Made by a program: the position numbers and the translations under genes | Source of the DNA: Mauremys mutica | Taxonomy: Eukaryota > Chordata > Testudines > Geoemydidae | Length of the DNA stretch: 64,000 nucleotides | Direction of reading: 5' to 3' | Assembly: GCF_020497125.1 (NCBI RefSeq) | Contig: NC_059077.1 | Span: 32,997,340-33,061,339, forward strand | Shown: piece by piece, positions 23,836 through 36,134 of the stretch | Position numbering within the stretch: the stretch's first letter is position 1 | Layout: every line of letters begins with the position of its first letter | Notes under the pieces: model-generated | Told to the model about the DNA's origin: nothing | Seen by the model: the letters and a program-made list of their open reading frames with translations, nothing else | Databases searched by the model: none

Positions 23836-24014
23836 TACACCTCTATCCAGATATAACGCGACCACGAATATAACGTGGTAAAGCAGTGCTCCAGGGGGGC
23901 GGGGCCGCACACTCCGGCAGATCAAGCAAGTTCGATATAACGTGGTTTAACCTACAACACGGTAAGATTTTTTGGCTCCCAAGGACAGTGTTATATCGGG
24001 GTAAAGGTGTATAT
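23836..24014. mobile_element. Short MITE with ataacgcg-type ends
   Basis: The left end is ATACACCTCTATCCAGATAT and the right end is the inverse (TTATATCGGGGTAAAGGTGTAT), about 180 bp long. The internal 'gatataacgtggttt' and 'gaatataacgtggtaa' are repeated. It is a well-known layout in turtle genomes; its superfamily (mariner-like or piggyBac-like) is not settled by the flanks, which read TAAA and TATTTAA. Confidence 0.7.
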
Positions 24015-24640
24015 TTAACCAGATTTCCCTTATTCACAATAATCAAATCCCTTCAAAATGCTTAGTTTCTAGCCTGACACATTCATTCTCTGAGAGTCAA
24101 AAGACCCATTTTAACCTACAATAGGCTTATCACACATATTCTAAAGAGTTACCTTTTCCTATCAACCCTGGACACCAATAACAAGAACTGAAACTTTCCA
24201 CATTGTGCAAAGCCTGGTTGAAGAGATTTTGCCCAAGGAAGTTTTGCAAGGGCTAGGGGAAAATGTAGCTTCCCACTACAAATCCCTATGCAGATGGTAT
24301 TACTCTGAGGATCCGCACTGTGCTTCTCCAGTACAGCCCCCAACTCCTGTACAGTGCTGCAGAGCTCTCTACCGTGGCAAGAGAAGATTTGGGGGTGCTC
24401 AAGTAAAATGGGAAGTATACCTAGATCTTAGTCATTCACAGTAAAACAGTCAGTAATATTTTTGGGGTCCTTTGGCACCTCCGTAGTCTGTTTAACAGAA
24501 AACAAGCCCTGAATCAGAGCCACTCTCAGAGCCATTGCAATGAACTTTACTGAGAACGAATGATCAAAGTATAATTTATTCTAAAGCCTTTTTAACTTCT
24601 GTGATCCTACATAGAGATTTTGAGGTTGGACGATAAAGCT
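24015..24640. other. Intronic sequence, no gene recognised
   Basis: A 79-codon plus frame at 24205-24444 is open but has no known domain, and the minus strand across it is open too. I regard it as chance. Confidence 0.4.
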
Positions 24641-24649
24641 ACAGTGTTA

Positions 24650-25470
24650 TGAAAACATTAGAGAAAAGCAAATGTAGCCCCAATTTTCAAAGAAGAAATT
24701 AAGAGTGATCCTAGCAATTACAGTCCTGTAGGTCTGTCTTGTAGCATTAGTAAGATAATGGAATAAAATCAGAGGAAAACATCATCAACATTACAGGTCC
24801 CTTTGATAGAAGCAGCATGGGTTTAGAGAATAAATCTTGCCAGATAAAAAGCTTTGTTCTTTTAAGATCACTACCAAATTAGTGGATGGAGGAACACTGT
24901 ATGTGTCATGTATCTGGAGTTCAGTAAAGCATTTCATACTATGTCTCACACATTTTCTTGGAAACTGAAATTCAGTTTGAGTGGCTAGAAATACTCATGT
25001 GGATGGAAGACTGGTTAGGAAGCTGAAAAATAGTCAAGAAAGTAAAGTTTATTCTACACACAAAATTGCTGTTCAACTAAAAATTTTTAAAAATCACCAA
25101 GTAAACTGGTGCAAAATGCCACATGGAAACTCTTAAATAAAAAGACATTAAATTGAATTAAGTTGATTCCTTACAAATTAAGCTAATCCAATATAAATCT
25201 GTTTGATTAAAATAGATTTTAGTTAAACCAGAGCAAGTTGTGTGAAGTTCAGCTAGTAGGGTACTGCCAAGATCAGCAATAGAGCTAGTCTAATTCAAGT
25301 GTTAAGAAATTTGCAGACAATATCAAAGGAGGAATTGCTAACCCAAGAGAGGACAGAGAAACCATACAAGTGAACACAGAAAGAGTAAAAAGATATGGGC
25401 TGAAAACAGAAGATTCAACTTGGGTGAAAATGGGGGAAGGGTGGCAAAACAGATCTAGGAAAAATAATCT
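24650..25470 (+). mobile_element. CR1-type LINE, reverse transcriptase region, decayed
   Basis: Plus-strand frames contain NYSPVGLSCSISKIME (about 24716), equivalent to the NYRPVSLTSVPGKIME start of the CR1 reverse transcriptase, and VMYLEFSKAFHTMSH (about 24910), equivalent to the YLDFSKAFDTVSH block with the first catalytic Asp, here changed to Glu. Further on, 'aaatttgcagacaatatcaaagga' matches the KFADDTKLGG block, with the catalytic FADD changed to FADN. Many stops and indels are present. The downstream boundary is uncertain. Confidence 0.75.
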
Positions 25471-28105
25471 AGCACACACTAAAAAAGATCACAGAATACA
25501 AAGAACTGTAATGCTAAGATGAAAGGTAATAATGGACTGCATGTTAAAATTTGAATGTCATAATATATTGGCCATAAACAAGACAAAAGCAACTCTGGGT
25601 TAAATATGCCAGACTTCACATAACAGGGAACTCTCTTTATAACTCTGGTACACTTGCACCTGCATTACAACTATATTTCCTGGGATCCCATCACCAGAAA
25701 GATATTGCATGGCAGGGGAGGAACCAAAGACAACTCTGGGGGGGAAAAATTAAACAGATGACCAAATGAACTGATTTAAGGAAGGAGAGGTTAAAGTGTC
25801 AGACCTGTATAAGTTGGCTAAACAATGAGTAATGGGGAGAAAGTAGTCTAAACACATCAAAAGGGCATAAATAAGGAGGAGAAGAGTTTAGTGTGGCACA
25901 AGGAGGTTATAACTAGGAGACATGGGATGAATTGAAGGGAAAATGGAGGCTGAATACTAGGGCAACCTTCCTGATCTAGAGGTATATTAGACTGATTTAA
26001 GGACAGTGATGGAAGCCCCTTCACTTTGGAACATTAAACCTAGTCCAGTCTAACACACTAGCAAATCTACAACAGGGAACAACCCCACAATGGTAGGGAA
26101 GAGGACCAGATGAGCACAGAATGGAAATAAATTTAGACAAAACACAAGCTATGCATTGCAGTTTTAATCAAATATTAAAAAAAGCCAAAGAGCTCTGTAT
26201 ATTAAGCAGGGAATTATCCCTAACATTTTCAAATTGTCAGGACATGATCTAGCAAATTATATACTTTAGTCTACATGTGTAGAATATCCCACTTTTTTTT
26301 GAAGCTAGAAAGGAGCAAGCAAACTACCATCCAGCACAAAAATCTAGATCTATTTTATAGACTCTATTGATATACCATGTACTTACATGTATAAGTTATA
26401 AGAACACAAATGGGAGTTCAAAGCTTGTGCATTTTTACATACACAGAGTAGGAGGGACACAAGAAACAACCTTTACTCCTCCCCATCTGTAGAAAGATCT
26501 CTTAAAATAATTAATACACAAATGGGGATAGAAAGTGGTTAAAAACCATTGATCTAGACTAGGCCCCCTTTCGTCCTCTTCCCGCCCCGCAACAGGATAT
26601 TGAGCAACATTAATATTTCTGATGAGTTTTAAACAACCCTGAACTCCAGAAAGGATTTCAGGCTTTAAAAGGAGACACAATAGTGGCAGTTAGACTGGAG
26701 CCAATGTGTTCTTTCAATAGGGCTTAGATCAATCTCCTCCAGACCAAAAAAAGGGTTCAGACATTGTTACAAACATTGTTTGAAATGTACCCAAGACATA
26801 GATGCTTTCAGTTAAAAATCTAGGCATTAAGCAGCTGATACAAATGCTATTCTAACCAGCACACTGCTGCTGGACAGAGGATTATTATTTCACATAAATT
26901 ATCTCAAAGATTTCAAATGACATGTAGAAATACACACACACACAATATTTTATATATATATATATGGTGAAGTGTGAAGAGTTTTATAAATCATTCCCAA
27001 TCGCATACAGAAAACAGACCATCTGCTTAGCAGTTATCTGCAACTATTCAAAAAAGCTTGGAAGAGTTCTGAAAAGGCATCAATTTTGAAAAAACCTGGA
27101 GATCCAAAAAAGAGGCAGCCAAAAATAAAAACTATAAACCAAGTCCAGAGCCATATAAATAAGACGAAAAAGGAGGTGCCAGAAGCACCTCAACTCAATA
27201 AACTGTAGTTTTGCAGAGGGGTTTTAGGGTAGGTTGTCACTAGTAATCTTTTCCCCCACAAAATTGAACATGGCTCTATTTTAGGAAGTTTGGCAGATAG
27301 CAGGGATCTTTTCAAGTGTCAAGGTACCTGATGATACAAATATGGTATCTACATATTTGAAGAGCTACTATAAAAATCTTTCCCCGGTCCTATGTCTCCC
27401 CCCTCCCCCCCTCTCTCAAATCAATCAATCCATCAGGAAAAGTATCACTTCCTGCTAACCCACTTACAGGGCAGAGAGACAGTATGTTCTAGTGAGTCAG
27501 GTAATTATGAACTAGAAAAGATTTTGCATTTTGATTAGCCTTCTCTTCCCCTCAGTGTTCCCTGCCAAGCCCAAGCAGCCAGGCTCAGCATGTGGGGAGT
27601 CGGCTGGAACCCTTCCCCCAACATCCCAGAGTGGACACGAAGCTGCCGCTAAGTACCACAATAATGTGTGCTATACCGTTTGTCTTCACTGTAGAAGTAC
27701 TCTTACTCACGTGTTGCCCCAACACCGCTCCCATCCACACCCTAGAGCCTCTGACCTGAGTCTGGTGATGCTTTACATGTGGGCTAGTCAGCTAATCCTG
27801 GGGCTAGGATACAGCCAGTATGCTGTTTACACTCAGGCTGGTAAACATGCCCACTTTTCAGCAAGGATGCAGGCTATACCACCTGAGTGCTGACACTCTT
27901 CCAAACATCCCAAGTGCCCAAAAGTTCTCCCACAATTCACTGTCTCGGCTTCCTGCAGCACTAAGGACCATGGAATGTGATCACAGAAGCATAGCTTCTG
28001 ATATGAGAGAGTACAGCACAAGTATGGATTCAGTTAAGTGGAATCACTCAAGCATGGCTTTGTAGCATGGCTGCCCACACTGGGGTGACCATCACTCAAG
28101 TCATA
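25471..28105. other. Intronic sequence, partly repeat-like, no gene recognised
   Basis: The first part may continue the decayed CR1. An (AC)n/(TA)n simple repeat lies at 26930-26966. The stretch 27560-28065 has GC-richer, repeat-like wording ('ggctggtaaacatgcccact', 'ggctagtcagctaatcctgg') and could be an unrecognised DNA transposon; its 120-codon frame shows no domain. Confidence 0.4.
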
Positions 28106-28108
28106 TCC

Positions 28109-28345
28109 TTAGGCTATGTCTACACTGCACGCCAGTTGTACCAGTGTACACGTAGCTACATGTCACAGAGAAAAACGGACTGTGTTCACACAGTGGTGTG
28201 TAGCTACATGCGTAGTGAAAGGCTCTGGCGGGAGGAGGCAACAGAGAGAAGAGACTGGCAGCACAACAATACAGCTACAAATAGCAATACAGACAGGGAA
28301 GGCACTGCTTGGGGGAATAGAGCGCTATGTACATCCACAGAGCTT
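28109..28345. mobile_element. Harbinger-type MITE, left part
   Basis: TTA is followed by GGCTATGTCTACACTGCACG, the usual start of turtle tctacact MITEs, with internal inverted words 'cacgtagctacatg' and 'gtgtagctacatgcg'. The right terminus is not clear. Confidence 0.55.
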
Positions 28346-28500
28346 GAGGTCTTCAAACCACAATTTGAGGACTTCAATAACTCAGACATAGGTTAGGGGT
28401 TTGTTATAGGAGTGGGTGGGTGAGATTCTGTGGCCTGCATTGTGCAGGTCAGACTAGATGATCATAATGGTCCCTTCTGACCTTAAAGTCTGAGTTTAGG
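28345..28500 (+). repeat. CR1-like 3' tail repeat
   Basis: Reads 'aactcagacataggttaggg', 'gattctgtggcctgcattgt', 'cagactagatgatcataatg' and 'gtcccttctgaccttaaagt', a common turtle interspersed 3' tail. The same tail is interrupted by a MITE at about 55070-55850. Confidence 0.7.
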
Positions 28501-28935
28501 TGCATCTTTCCTCTACTCTCCTCAGCAATGCCTCACCAGCTACACATTGTGTAGTGCATCTAATCTACATGCCACCAAAAGGCATGTGCAGTGCAGACAC
28601 ACCAGTAGGAATAGCTAACAGTTGCCCCCACGGTGCAGCAGTTCCCCCCTGTCAATTCATGGTAGATACTGCACTGCAGAAACAGCTTCTGCTGCTCCTG
28701 GTTCTCCCACTCTGAGGTGAATGGTTGGTTGGATCGATCTACGTGTCAGAGGTCAGGAGGTGGTAGTTAAGTGTTGGGCATCAAGCCAAACAGCTCCAGA
28801 AAAAGGATCACCCACCCCTTCAACAATCAAAAACAAAACAAAAAAGCTGCCACCACAACACTGTTAAACAAGTATATTGGGGGGGGGGGGTCTTGGTTTT
28901 TTTTGTTTGTTTTAATGAAAAAATATAAACTAAAG
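28501..28935. other. Intronic sequence, no gene recognised
   Basis: Possibly the right part of a decayed DNA transposon (28500-28690). A G run lies at 28880-28890, followed by T/G-rich simple sequence. Confidence 0.4.
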
Positions 28936-29455
28936 AAACTACCAGACTGGCTCAGACGATCAATCCATCTAGTCTAGTGTTCTCTCATTAATGCTGGCCA
29001 GTACCAGCTGCGTCAGGAAGAATAAATCTTGCAGTTATGGTTAACCTACCCCCAGAAAAAATTTCGTCCAAACCACTCCTGCCATAGTTAGAGGTTGGTT
29101 TGTGCCCCAAGCTTAAGAGTGTATATCCCTTCAAAACTTCAACTGTGTGTGTTTAATCTTTACTTTCACAACTCTGGATATTCTTGTTATCCACACACAT
29201 CTAGTACTTTTTTGAACTTTGATATCACTGAGACCAAGAGCTTAATATGTTGCAATGAATTCCTCAGTCTAAATGCAAGCAGTGTGATAATGTATTTTCA
29301 TTTGTCAGTTTTGAATTTGCTGTTTCAAATTCATTAAATATCCTCTTGTTCTTGTATTATGAGGGTGAATTAGATGTCCCAGGTCTACTGTCTCTATCAT
29401 GTTCCGTCTTATCCATCTTTTCTCTAGCAATTATGCAGTAAATTCGATAAGCCAA
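28936..29455 (-). mobile_element. CR1 LINE 3' untranslated region, reverse orientation
   Basis: The plus strand reads 'ccagactggctcagacgatc', 'ccatctagtctagtgttctc', 'gctggccagtaccagctgcg', 'gctctgg'-like 'actctggatattcttgttat', 'caatgaattcctcagtctaa' and 'cctcttgttcttgtattatg'. These are the successive landmarks of a turtle CR1 3' UTR on the minus strand. It is a second CR1 subfamily compared with the copy at 7840. Confidence 0.85.
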
Positions 29456-29529
29456 GAATTAAAAAATAATATTCAAAAGTCTAGAAGAGACCAAATACTA
29501 AGCCCTTATATGTCTCAGATGAGCTATAT

Positions 29530-29715
29530 TTTTATACTTAGTCTTCACAACACTCCTATGAGTTAGGCAAGTATTATCCCCATATTACAGATTAGGAAAA
29601 GGGGATAAAAGGTTACATGATTTGACTATGGCCAGAGTGTCCATGTTAGAGCAAAGATTAGCACTCAGAAGCTCTCGTGTGCCAATCCCATCCTCAGGCA
29701 ACACTTCTAGATGTC
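29530..29715 (-). repeat. MIR-type SINE
   Basis: Plus strand: 'cacaacactcctatgagtta', 'attatccccatattacagat', 'tgactatggccagagtgtcc'. It is the reverse complement of the MIR core and 3' part. Old, diverged copy. Confidence 0.75.
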
Positions 29716-31078
29716 AAACAAACAGCTAGTAACAATGGTAGTAGAGGACAAAAGCAACACATTTTCTTCTGATTCAGCAGTCTAAAGATTGTGTTGCATC
29801 AGCATTACATGGAATTTCGTCACTGATCAGATTAGTGTGGGGATGGCCATTTTATAGTCAATGTTTTGACACAGCATTTCCAAGGTTTCTGTTTGGGGAA
29901 CATACAATGTATGCAGATTCCCAGATTTTAGATGCTGAGCATTTCCCCTGCTTCCAGGAAAAGGAACTCTGCTAATTAGGAAAATTTCAACAGCAGACAT
30001 TTTTGCTAAAGACTAACTTCACCAACCGCATCCATAAGTTGTTTCCAAATGGTTTTCAGGAGGCCTCTGAATGCAAGTGGTAATTGTGCTGAGTTCTAAT
30101 GGACTGAGAACATGTTAACCTGTTAAACAACCACAGCATAAACCGGTTTTCACATTTTCAGTAAGCCTGACATTTATCTGTATTTATAAAAGGCAAAAAT
30201 GTGCTTATAAGAAGATATAGATGCCTTTTAGTGGCACTGCAACTCTTTAATTACACCAGAATATCAAACAACAAGGCTAACTGACATAAATGGCATATTG
30301 CAGTTAAAAACTATATCGTATATTGAAGGTATTATAAAGCTTAGCATAGACCTACAGATTTCCCCACTGGAGCCTGGATTACACCAAAGACAGCCCCAAA
30401 CCAAAGGCCAAATGGCTGCAAGCAGCAGCATTCCTCAGGAGGCTGTTCTGAGTCTCTTAACTAAACTGTTCACAAAATGCTGCTGGACATAATTTTCATG
30501 ACTATGGACCAAATAACTACGTCAATGGAGGCACTTATGGATGGGTCTGGCTCCAGATTTCAAAACTGCATCTTGATTTGTTATAGTTTAAGAGCTCCAT
30601 GTGTTCCCATTTCCATTTGCTGCTAGTGAATCACTGTTTCAGCAGTAAAAACTAACACTCATGGGTTCATATGGCTTGGTGCCATGATCCAGCCCCTTAA
30701 AATTTTCCTACCTACGTTGTAATGGGTCACTGCTACATGTCACTTCTTCCTTCCAAACTCACTCCTATCAAACATTTCATGTGTCCAAGACTAGCAACAT
30801 TATCACCCACATAACAGTGATAAACAGGTTAAGTCCACAGGAAGAATCTATAGGATTGAAAAAGTTCCAAACCAATTAAGTTACACCTCGAATAAGAGAG
30901 GAAAGCAGAAGAGAGTTCTCTCTCTCCCCTCCCCTCTTTTGTATGGGGCTAAATAAAAAAACCCACTGTTTCGTAAAGTAACATTTTATTGCTTTCACAA
31001 CCTGTTCCTCAAGTCCTGAAGAGCCTGTGTGTGAGTGCCTTTGCCATGTCTAATGGATGAATTAAAAACTAGTTCGAG
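29716..31078. other. Intron 3 sequence, no gene recognised
   Basis: No familiar repeat or RNA gene. Leads into the perfect inverted repeat at 31079. Confidence 0.5.
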
Positions 31079-31338
31079 ATGCTGCAGTTTGCATGTTGGT
31101 AATATATGCTGCCTCCAAAGTTACAACCTAGTCCTTAACAATAAAAAGTTGAGGAAGTGTCTCAAACAATAGCTGTATTTATCATCTACCCCAGAAAGTT
31201 GCATAAGCACTCAAGGCAATTTTGCATTAGATTGATAAATACAGCTATTGTTTGAGACACTTCCTCAACTTTTTATTGTTAAGGACTAGGTTGTAACTTT
31301 GGAGGCAGCATATATTACCAACATGCAAACTGCAGCAT
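31079..31338. repeat. Perfect 106-bp inverted repeat with 48-bp spacer
   Basis: The left arm 31079-31184 (starting ATGCTGCAGTTTGCATGTTG) and the right arm 31233-31338 are exact reverse complements over all 106 bases by direct comparison; the spacer is 31185-31232. The arms are not GC-rich and match no mobile element I know. There are no terminal duplications, so it does not look like a MITE. PLPP1 transcription would read through it and produce a long RNA hairpin. Full identity implies a recent origin, gene conversion or an assembly or fold-back artefact. Confidence 0.95.
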
Positions 31339-34300
31339 GGAGACTCTGCAGATACAGATGCTTTTTATATTCCAGTTATATGAAGGATGATAAAAAAGAA
31401 AGCTGAAGAACATGGGTGGAAGGAAAATAAATTGCCAAGTAATGGACTTCTTACAATACCAAAAAATTTCATCAAGTTACCAAGACTGCTCAGACATGCA
31501 ACATTACATAAAGCCCATTTACATGATCACAAAGCCTTCTGCTAGCATTAAGAGACAATAGCAGGAAAAGGCTGTTCTGCTCAACACGCCACTTGGATTT
31601 GGGTTTGGTTTATCTAATCTCGGCCTTGCTGCTTTTTCATCATGTTTCTTAATCCTTCACTAGAGCACAAGTGCCACTTAAACAATCACATACCATGTTA
31701 GTGACCACATTTTACACATTATTAAAATCAAGTAGTGCTCAGGACCACAATCAAAGCAGTTATCTCAGTTGAGAGGTCTTGACTGCAACTTAGCCTCCTC
31801 AACTACCAAAGAAGTAATAACTGTTCCACTCCCATATTGATTTCAACATTTGCAAAAAACTTTATGGTAATAGAAAGGTTACATGCTTATAAAACTGACC
31901 GTGATTGTGAATACATAGTTACTTGATCTGTATTTTGTGATTATGCAGATAGGTGTAGATGATGTAGAGTCTAGACCAAGTTGCACCATGCTCCTCAGCA
32001 GGAGAGGATTTCACATTGACCCCTAAAATCTTCCAAGTTATTATACCAGGTTCAGTCAACATAGGTAGTTCATCAATAGTTTTAATTCAGCATCTACCTA
32101 TAATTGCAGTATGCTAGGTAATTAAACCTCCCACTCAATCATTACAACATGTTCTCATCTTATTGGCAGTCTCAGTGTTTGTGCCAAGTGTTGTGCAAGA
32201 ACTAGCATATATGTAGCAGAGCTGATCAAGTGATTTGAGTTATTTAAGAAGACAGGCTCCAGAGGAGAGAAATAGTGAACATGAAGAAAGCAAGCTTTTT
32301 TTTTTGTTTGTTTTAAAGTTTTCCAAACTTTTCTGTTCACCAGGGAGTTGGCAAAGTGTCCATTCTGCACCTCCTAAAATTAGATAAAAAAATCCAATGT
32401 TTATGGCAAAATTTGATAATATTTTAGCACCATAAGACAGTGCAGTGCTTCCATCCGCAACACAAGTGCCAGCTTCTACAGCCTGGTTACTTTTCTCAGT
32501 TTAGAGCTGTGGGTAAAGCTGAAGCACTCGAATGCTTTTCAAAAGAGTCCACAGAGCCCTCTGCATGCACGATGACATTCTCAACTGAGCAATTACCTGT
32601 TATGCTCTGGTTAGTCTGAGCCACAGCATATTAGAAACTGCCAGTTAATTTTGTTCCGTTTAAATTGAGACACTGGTCAAAATTCTATAGTTAAGTTTAT
32701 TGCATTTTTCTACCTAAATCAGTCATTGTTGTGTTTGATTTAGTCATATCTGTGATCACAAAGATTACAAGACTACCACATTGCTGTGCTTTCTGAAGGC
32801 ATTGTTCCTACACTGCACGTCTTCTACAGTTATAGGAGAAGCCCTTTAGGAAGCTGAACTGGTCACAAATGCCATAAGTAACACAGCACTTCATCTTCCC
32901 AGTCAGATTTGGCATGCCATTTAGTTAAACAATGCTGTAGAAACATCTCTGGAGACATTTTTGATGCATGATGCAGACAGACGCTGCCAGATTGGATAAG
33001 TAAACTATTTTGTTATGCTCGAATGATTAAGTGCAGTATGAACTCTGACAGAATTGCACAACTAAATTTCAAAAACTAAAGTGTATTGCTACTAAGTTAT
33101 TTGTTTTTTGATAAACAATATTCTACCTTTAAATCAGACACCTATTTTCCACTCGCTGACAATTCAGAATGCCAAACTCTGCTCTGTATTAAATGAAATT
33201 CTATCCTCTCCTAGCTTCTGCATGAAACAGTTTCCAAAATAGACAGAGGATACTGCCTCAGTAGCAAAGTGTTGTATAAGATAAGATATTTGAGACAGAC
33301 CATTAACACTATGCAACAGAAAAGTAATCAGATCCTGTATAACCCATATACATATACATCAGGACTAAATGTCTGTACCATTAGACACTCAAAATTCCCC
33401 CATAAACCACAATACTACTAAGTAAGAGTTAAATATAACTTAAAGTGTTCAAAAGGATTTCCAACTCAAAGGAACCTATGTAGATGGGTTCCCCGCTGTT
33501 CTTCCAGTCTAATAGCCCAAAATCAGCTTTCTGATACACATGCACAGCTCTGATAAACTTTTATGGGTGTTGTGTGTGCACATAACAGTGGGCAACGTTT
33601 GGCCATGTGTTGAAACATCTACATATATGCCAAAACAGGTTCATGGCAAAAGTTGAAACATTAAACTCCTGGCAAGTGTACAGCAAAGGATAATGCCTCA
33701 TTTCAAACACACACTATCAAAGTCAGTCATATGTAAAATGCTTTTCTCTGTGGACTGCTCTACCACTTTTTTGTAAGTTGAGAATTTTGTTAGTGTTCAG
33801 TTTCAAGTATTTATGAACAAGATTACTAACGGGGTAAAATGTATTAATACCTGATTTATTTGAACTCTTATTCCATTCTCCCACATAGCATTTATGAGTT
33901 GTGATATTGATCTGTGCATTTCTGGCATTACTATGGTGCCTGGAAGCCCATCATGCTAGGACAATGTACAAACAGAACTAAAAGATGGTCCCTGCTTTTA
34001 ATTTGCACAAATGCTGGATATTAACACTGGAGGGAAGTGGTACACACCCAGTAGCCTTCACAGAGATAAGTATGCTCAGATGCATTTATTAATGCACTAG
34101 TTTCACACACATATACACTTCAGCTCACAAGCCTTAATACCCAGACTGAAGTTGCACAATTCTACTTTGAATTCTAACACAGAACCACCAGCGATGCACA
34201 CAACCAATTCCTGGCAATCACGTGCAAGTGAACACGGAACAAGGCTCTGCAACAGGACTGGGACAAGTGGGTACCAGTAGCCAGATGTATGCTGTTTCTC

Positions 34301-35078
34301 AGTCCCCCGTCTAACATCCATGCCCTCCCCATTAAAGGCAGCTGTGTGTAAGCCAGGCAGTGCGAGTCAAGGGCTAGAGAGCCAGAGGCAGCATCACAGA
34401 ACATAAAATCCAGCATTATATAGGAGTTGTAATGAAGAAGGTAAACTGTATTTTGAATTCTTTATTTAAAAAAAAAAAAGTTTCTTTATGTTGGAATTTC
34501 ATGCTATAAAAAAGCCCACAAGTGCAACCTCTGAATAGTTGTGTATTTAGGGGCCTGAAAAATTTTAGTATCCCTGTGGAAGGGTATAAAATTAGCAGTT
34601 TAAAAGTCTTAAAGACTCTGAAAGGGTAGCCCTAATGAGGAAGAAAGTATCCAAAAAACAAAATTGTGCCCTTGAAATAATCCATGTTTGACATGGATTT
34701 TTGTGAATTAGGCTTAAATTGGGGTACCTACGCCCCAATTCAAGAGCAAAAGAAAATATGGAACCACAACAGCTTCTCCATAAAGTAGTACGTTTTGCAC
34801 TCCCAGAGCAGACAAAGATAAATCAGCCAGTTCTAGTATTCAGACTTGGTTCACGCTCGTTCAAAGGGTTGAAACAAAAATTAGGTACCTTGCGCATCAA
34901 CTATTGCATTAATTGGTAGGTGATCTGCATTTCAACTCACAGCCCTTCCCTCCATGCTCTGTTTTCAATGTATAATTAACTTAATTTTAGCTATGGCAAT
35001 ATGTTTAATGGATGGGTCTGTCACAAACCCAGTGCTTCTCATGAGTGCCACATTTGGAATTTAATGATTACATCCTCC
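31339..35078. other. Long intron 3 stretch, no gene recognised
   Basis: AT-rich sequence with no recognised repeat or gene. Minus frames near 34103-34416 show no known domain. Confidence 0.5.
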
Positions 35079-35079
35079 A

Positions 35080-35232
35080 TGGGAACCAAGAGATCTGGGT
35101 TCTGCACTCCCAGCTTTGCCACTAACCCAATGTGTTAACAAAAAGGGGGGAGAATACCAGAGGAAGTCTGTGCCTCAAGTTTTCCTCATTTGTACACTGG
35201 AAATAAGCTACCTATCCCAAAGGGCTAGCAAG
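35080..35232 (+). repeat. MIR-type SINE, with an internal A/G-rich interruption
   Basis: Plus strand: 'gggaaccaagagatctgggt', 'cagctttgccactaacccaa', 'gtgcctcaagttttcctcat', 'tgtacactggaaataagcta'. These follow the MIR order (core, then 'gtgcctcagtttccccatct'-like part). Confidence 0.75.
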
Positions 35233-35237
35233 AGTTA

Positions 35238-36131
35238 GGGCTTGGCTACACTTGCAAGTTGCAGCGCTGGTAGAGGCTTTCCAGCGCTGCAATTAGTAAC
35301 TGTCCACACCTGCAAGGCACATCCAGCGCTGCAACTCCCTGGCTGCAGCGCTGGCTGTACACCTGGCCAGGTTCGGGTGTAGCGATTGCAGCGCTGGTGA
35401 TCCAGCGCTGCTCATCAAGTGTGGACACACACCAGCGCTTTTATTGGCCTCCAGGGAATAAGGAGATATCCCAGAATGCTTTAAACTAAATTACTCCCTT
35501 TGTTTTGTTATGCAGCCTCTCTTTGTTTTGTTGTGAACCTCCGGAGCTCCCCGTTTCTACCGGAGCTGCTTATCAGCTCCTGTTTGCTGTGATCAATCGG
35601 TGAACAATCAAATGAGATCCTCCTCCCTGTTGTGAATGAGCTCTGTGGAGCTCCTCCGTTGCTGCTGCTATCTAAAAAACAAACACAGCTCCTGTTTGCT
35701 GTGATCATCTGTACCTGGCTGTAAACAATCAAATGAGAAGCAGGCAGGGAAACAGCGGGGAGTCGTGTTGCCTGCATGCTGTTTGCAATTAAGAGTTAAG
35801 ACTAAGGGGTCGGAAAAATGTTCTGATTTTTCAAGTCAGGAAGCTAACACACAGTGTTGGCTCAAAAAATCCACTCTCTCTCTCCCCCCGCTCCCTGTCA
35901 CACTAGACCCCACTCCACCCCCCTCTTTTGAAAAGCACGTTGCGGCCACTTGAATGCTGGGATAGCTGCCCATAATGCATCACTCCCAACAGCGCTGGAA
36001 ATGCTGCAAATGTGGCCACACATCAGCGCTGGTAGCTGTGAGTGTGGCCACACACCAGCGCTGCTCCTACACAGCTGGATGACCAGCGCTGCAAACTACC
36101 AGCGCTGCAAACTGTAAGCGTAGCCAAGCCC
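35238..36131 (+). mobile_element. Harbinger-type MITE, 894 bp, TTA target duplication
   Basis: The ends are inverted: GGGCTTGGCTACACTTGCAA at the left and, reversed, GGGCTTGGCTACGCTTACAG at the right. The match continues into GTTTGCAGCGCTGGTAG-like sequence. TTA flanks both sides (35235-35237 and 36132-36134). Twelve copies of an AGCGCT-centred word (CCAGCGCTG or its reverse) crowd both subterminal regions. The interior carries fold-back segments ('gctcctgtttgctgtgatca' appears twice). An 89-codon minus frame in it has no known domain. Confidence 0.92.
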
Positions 36132-36134
36132 TTA

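Noticed and set aside
27531..28065. 120-codon plus frame suggesting a gene
   Set aside because: No known domain, overlapping frames on both strands, repeat-like wording.
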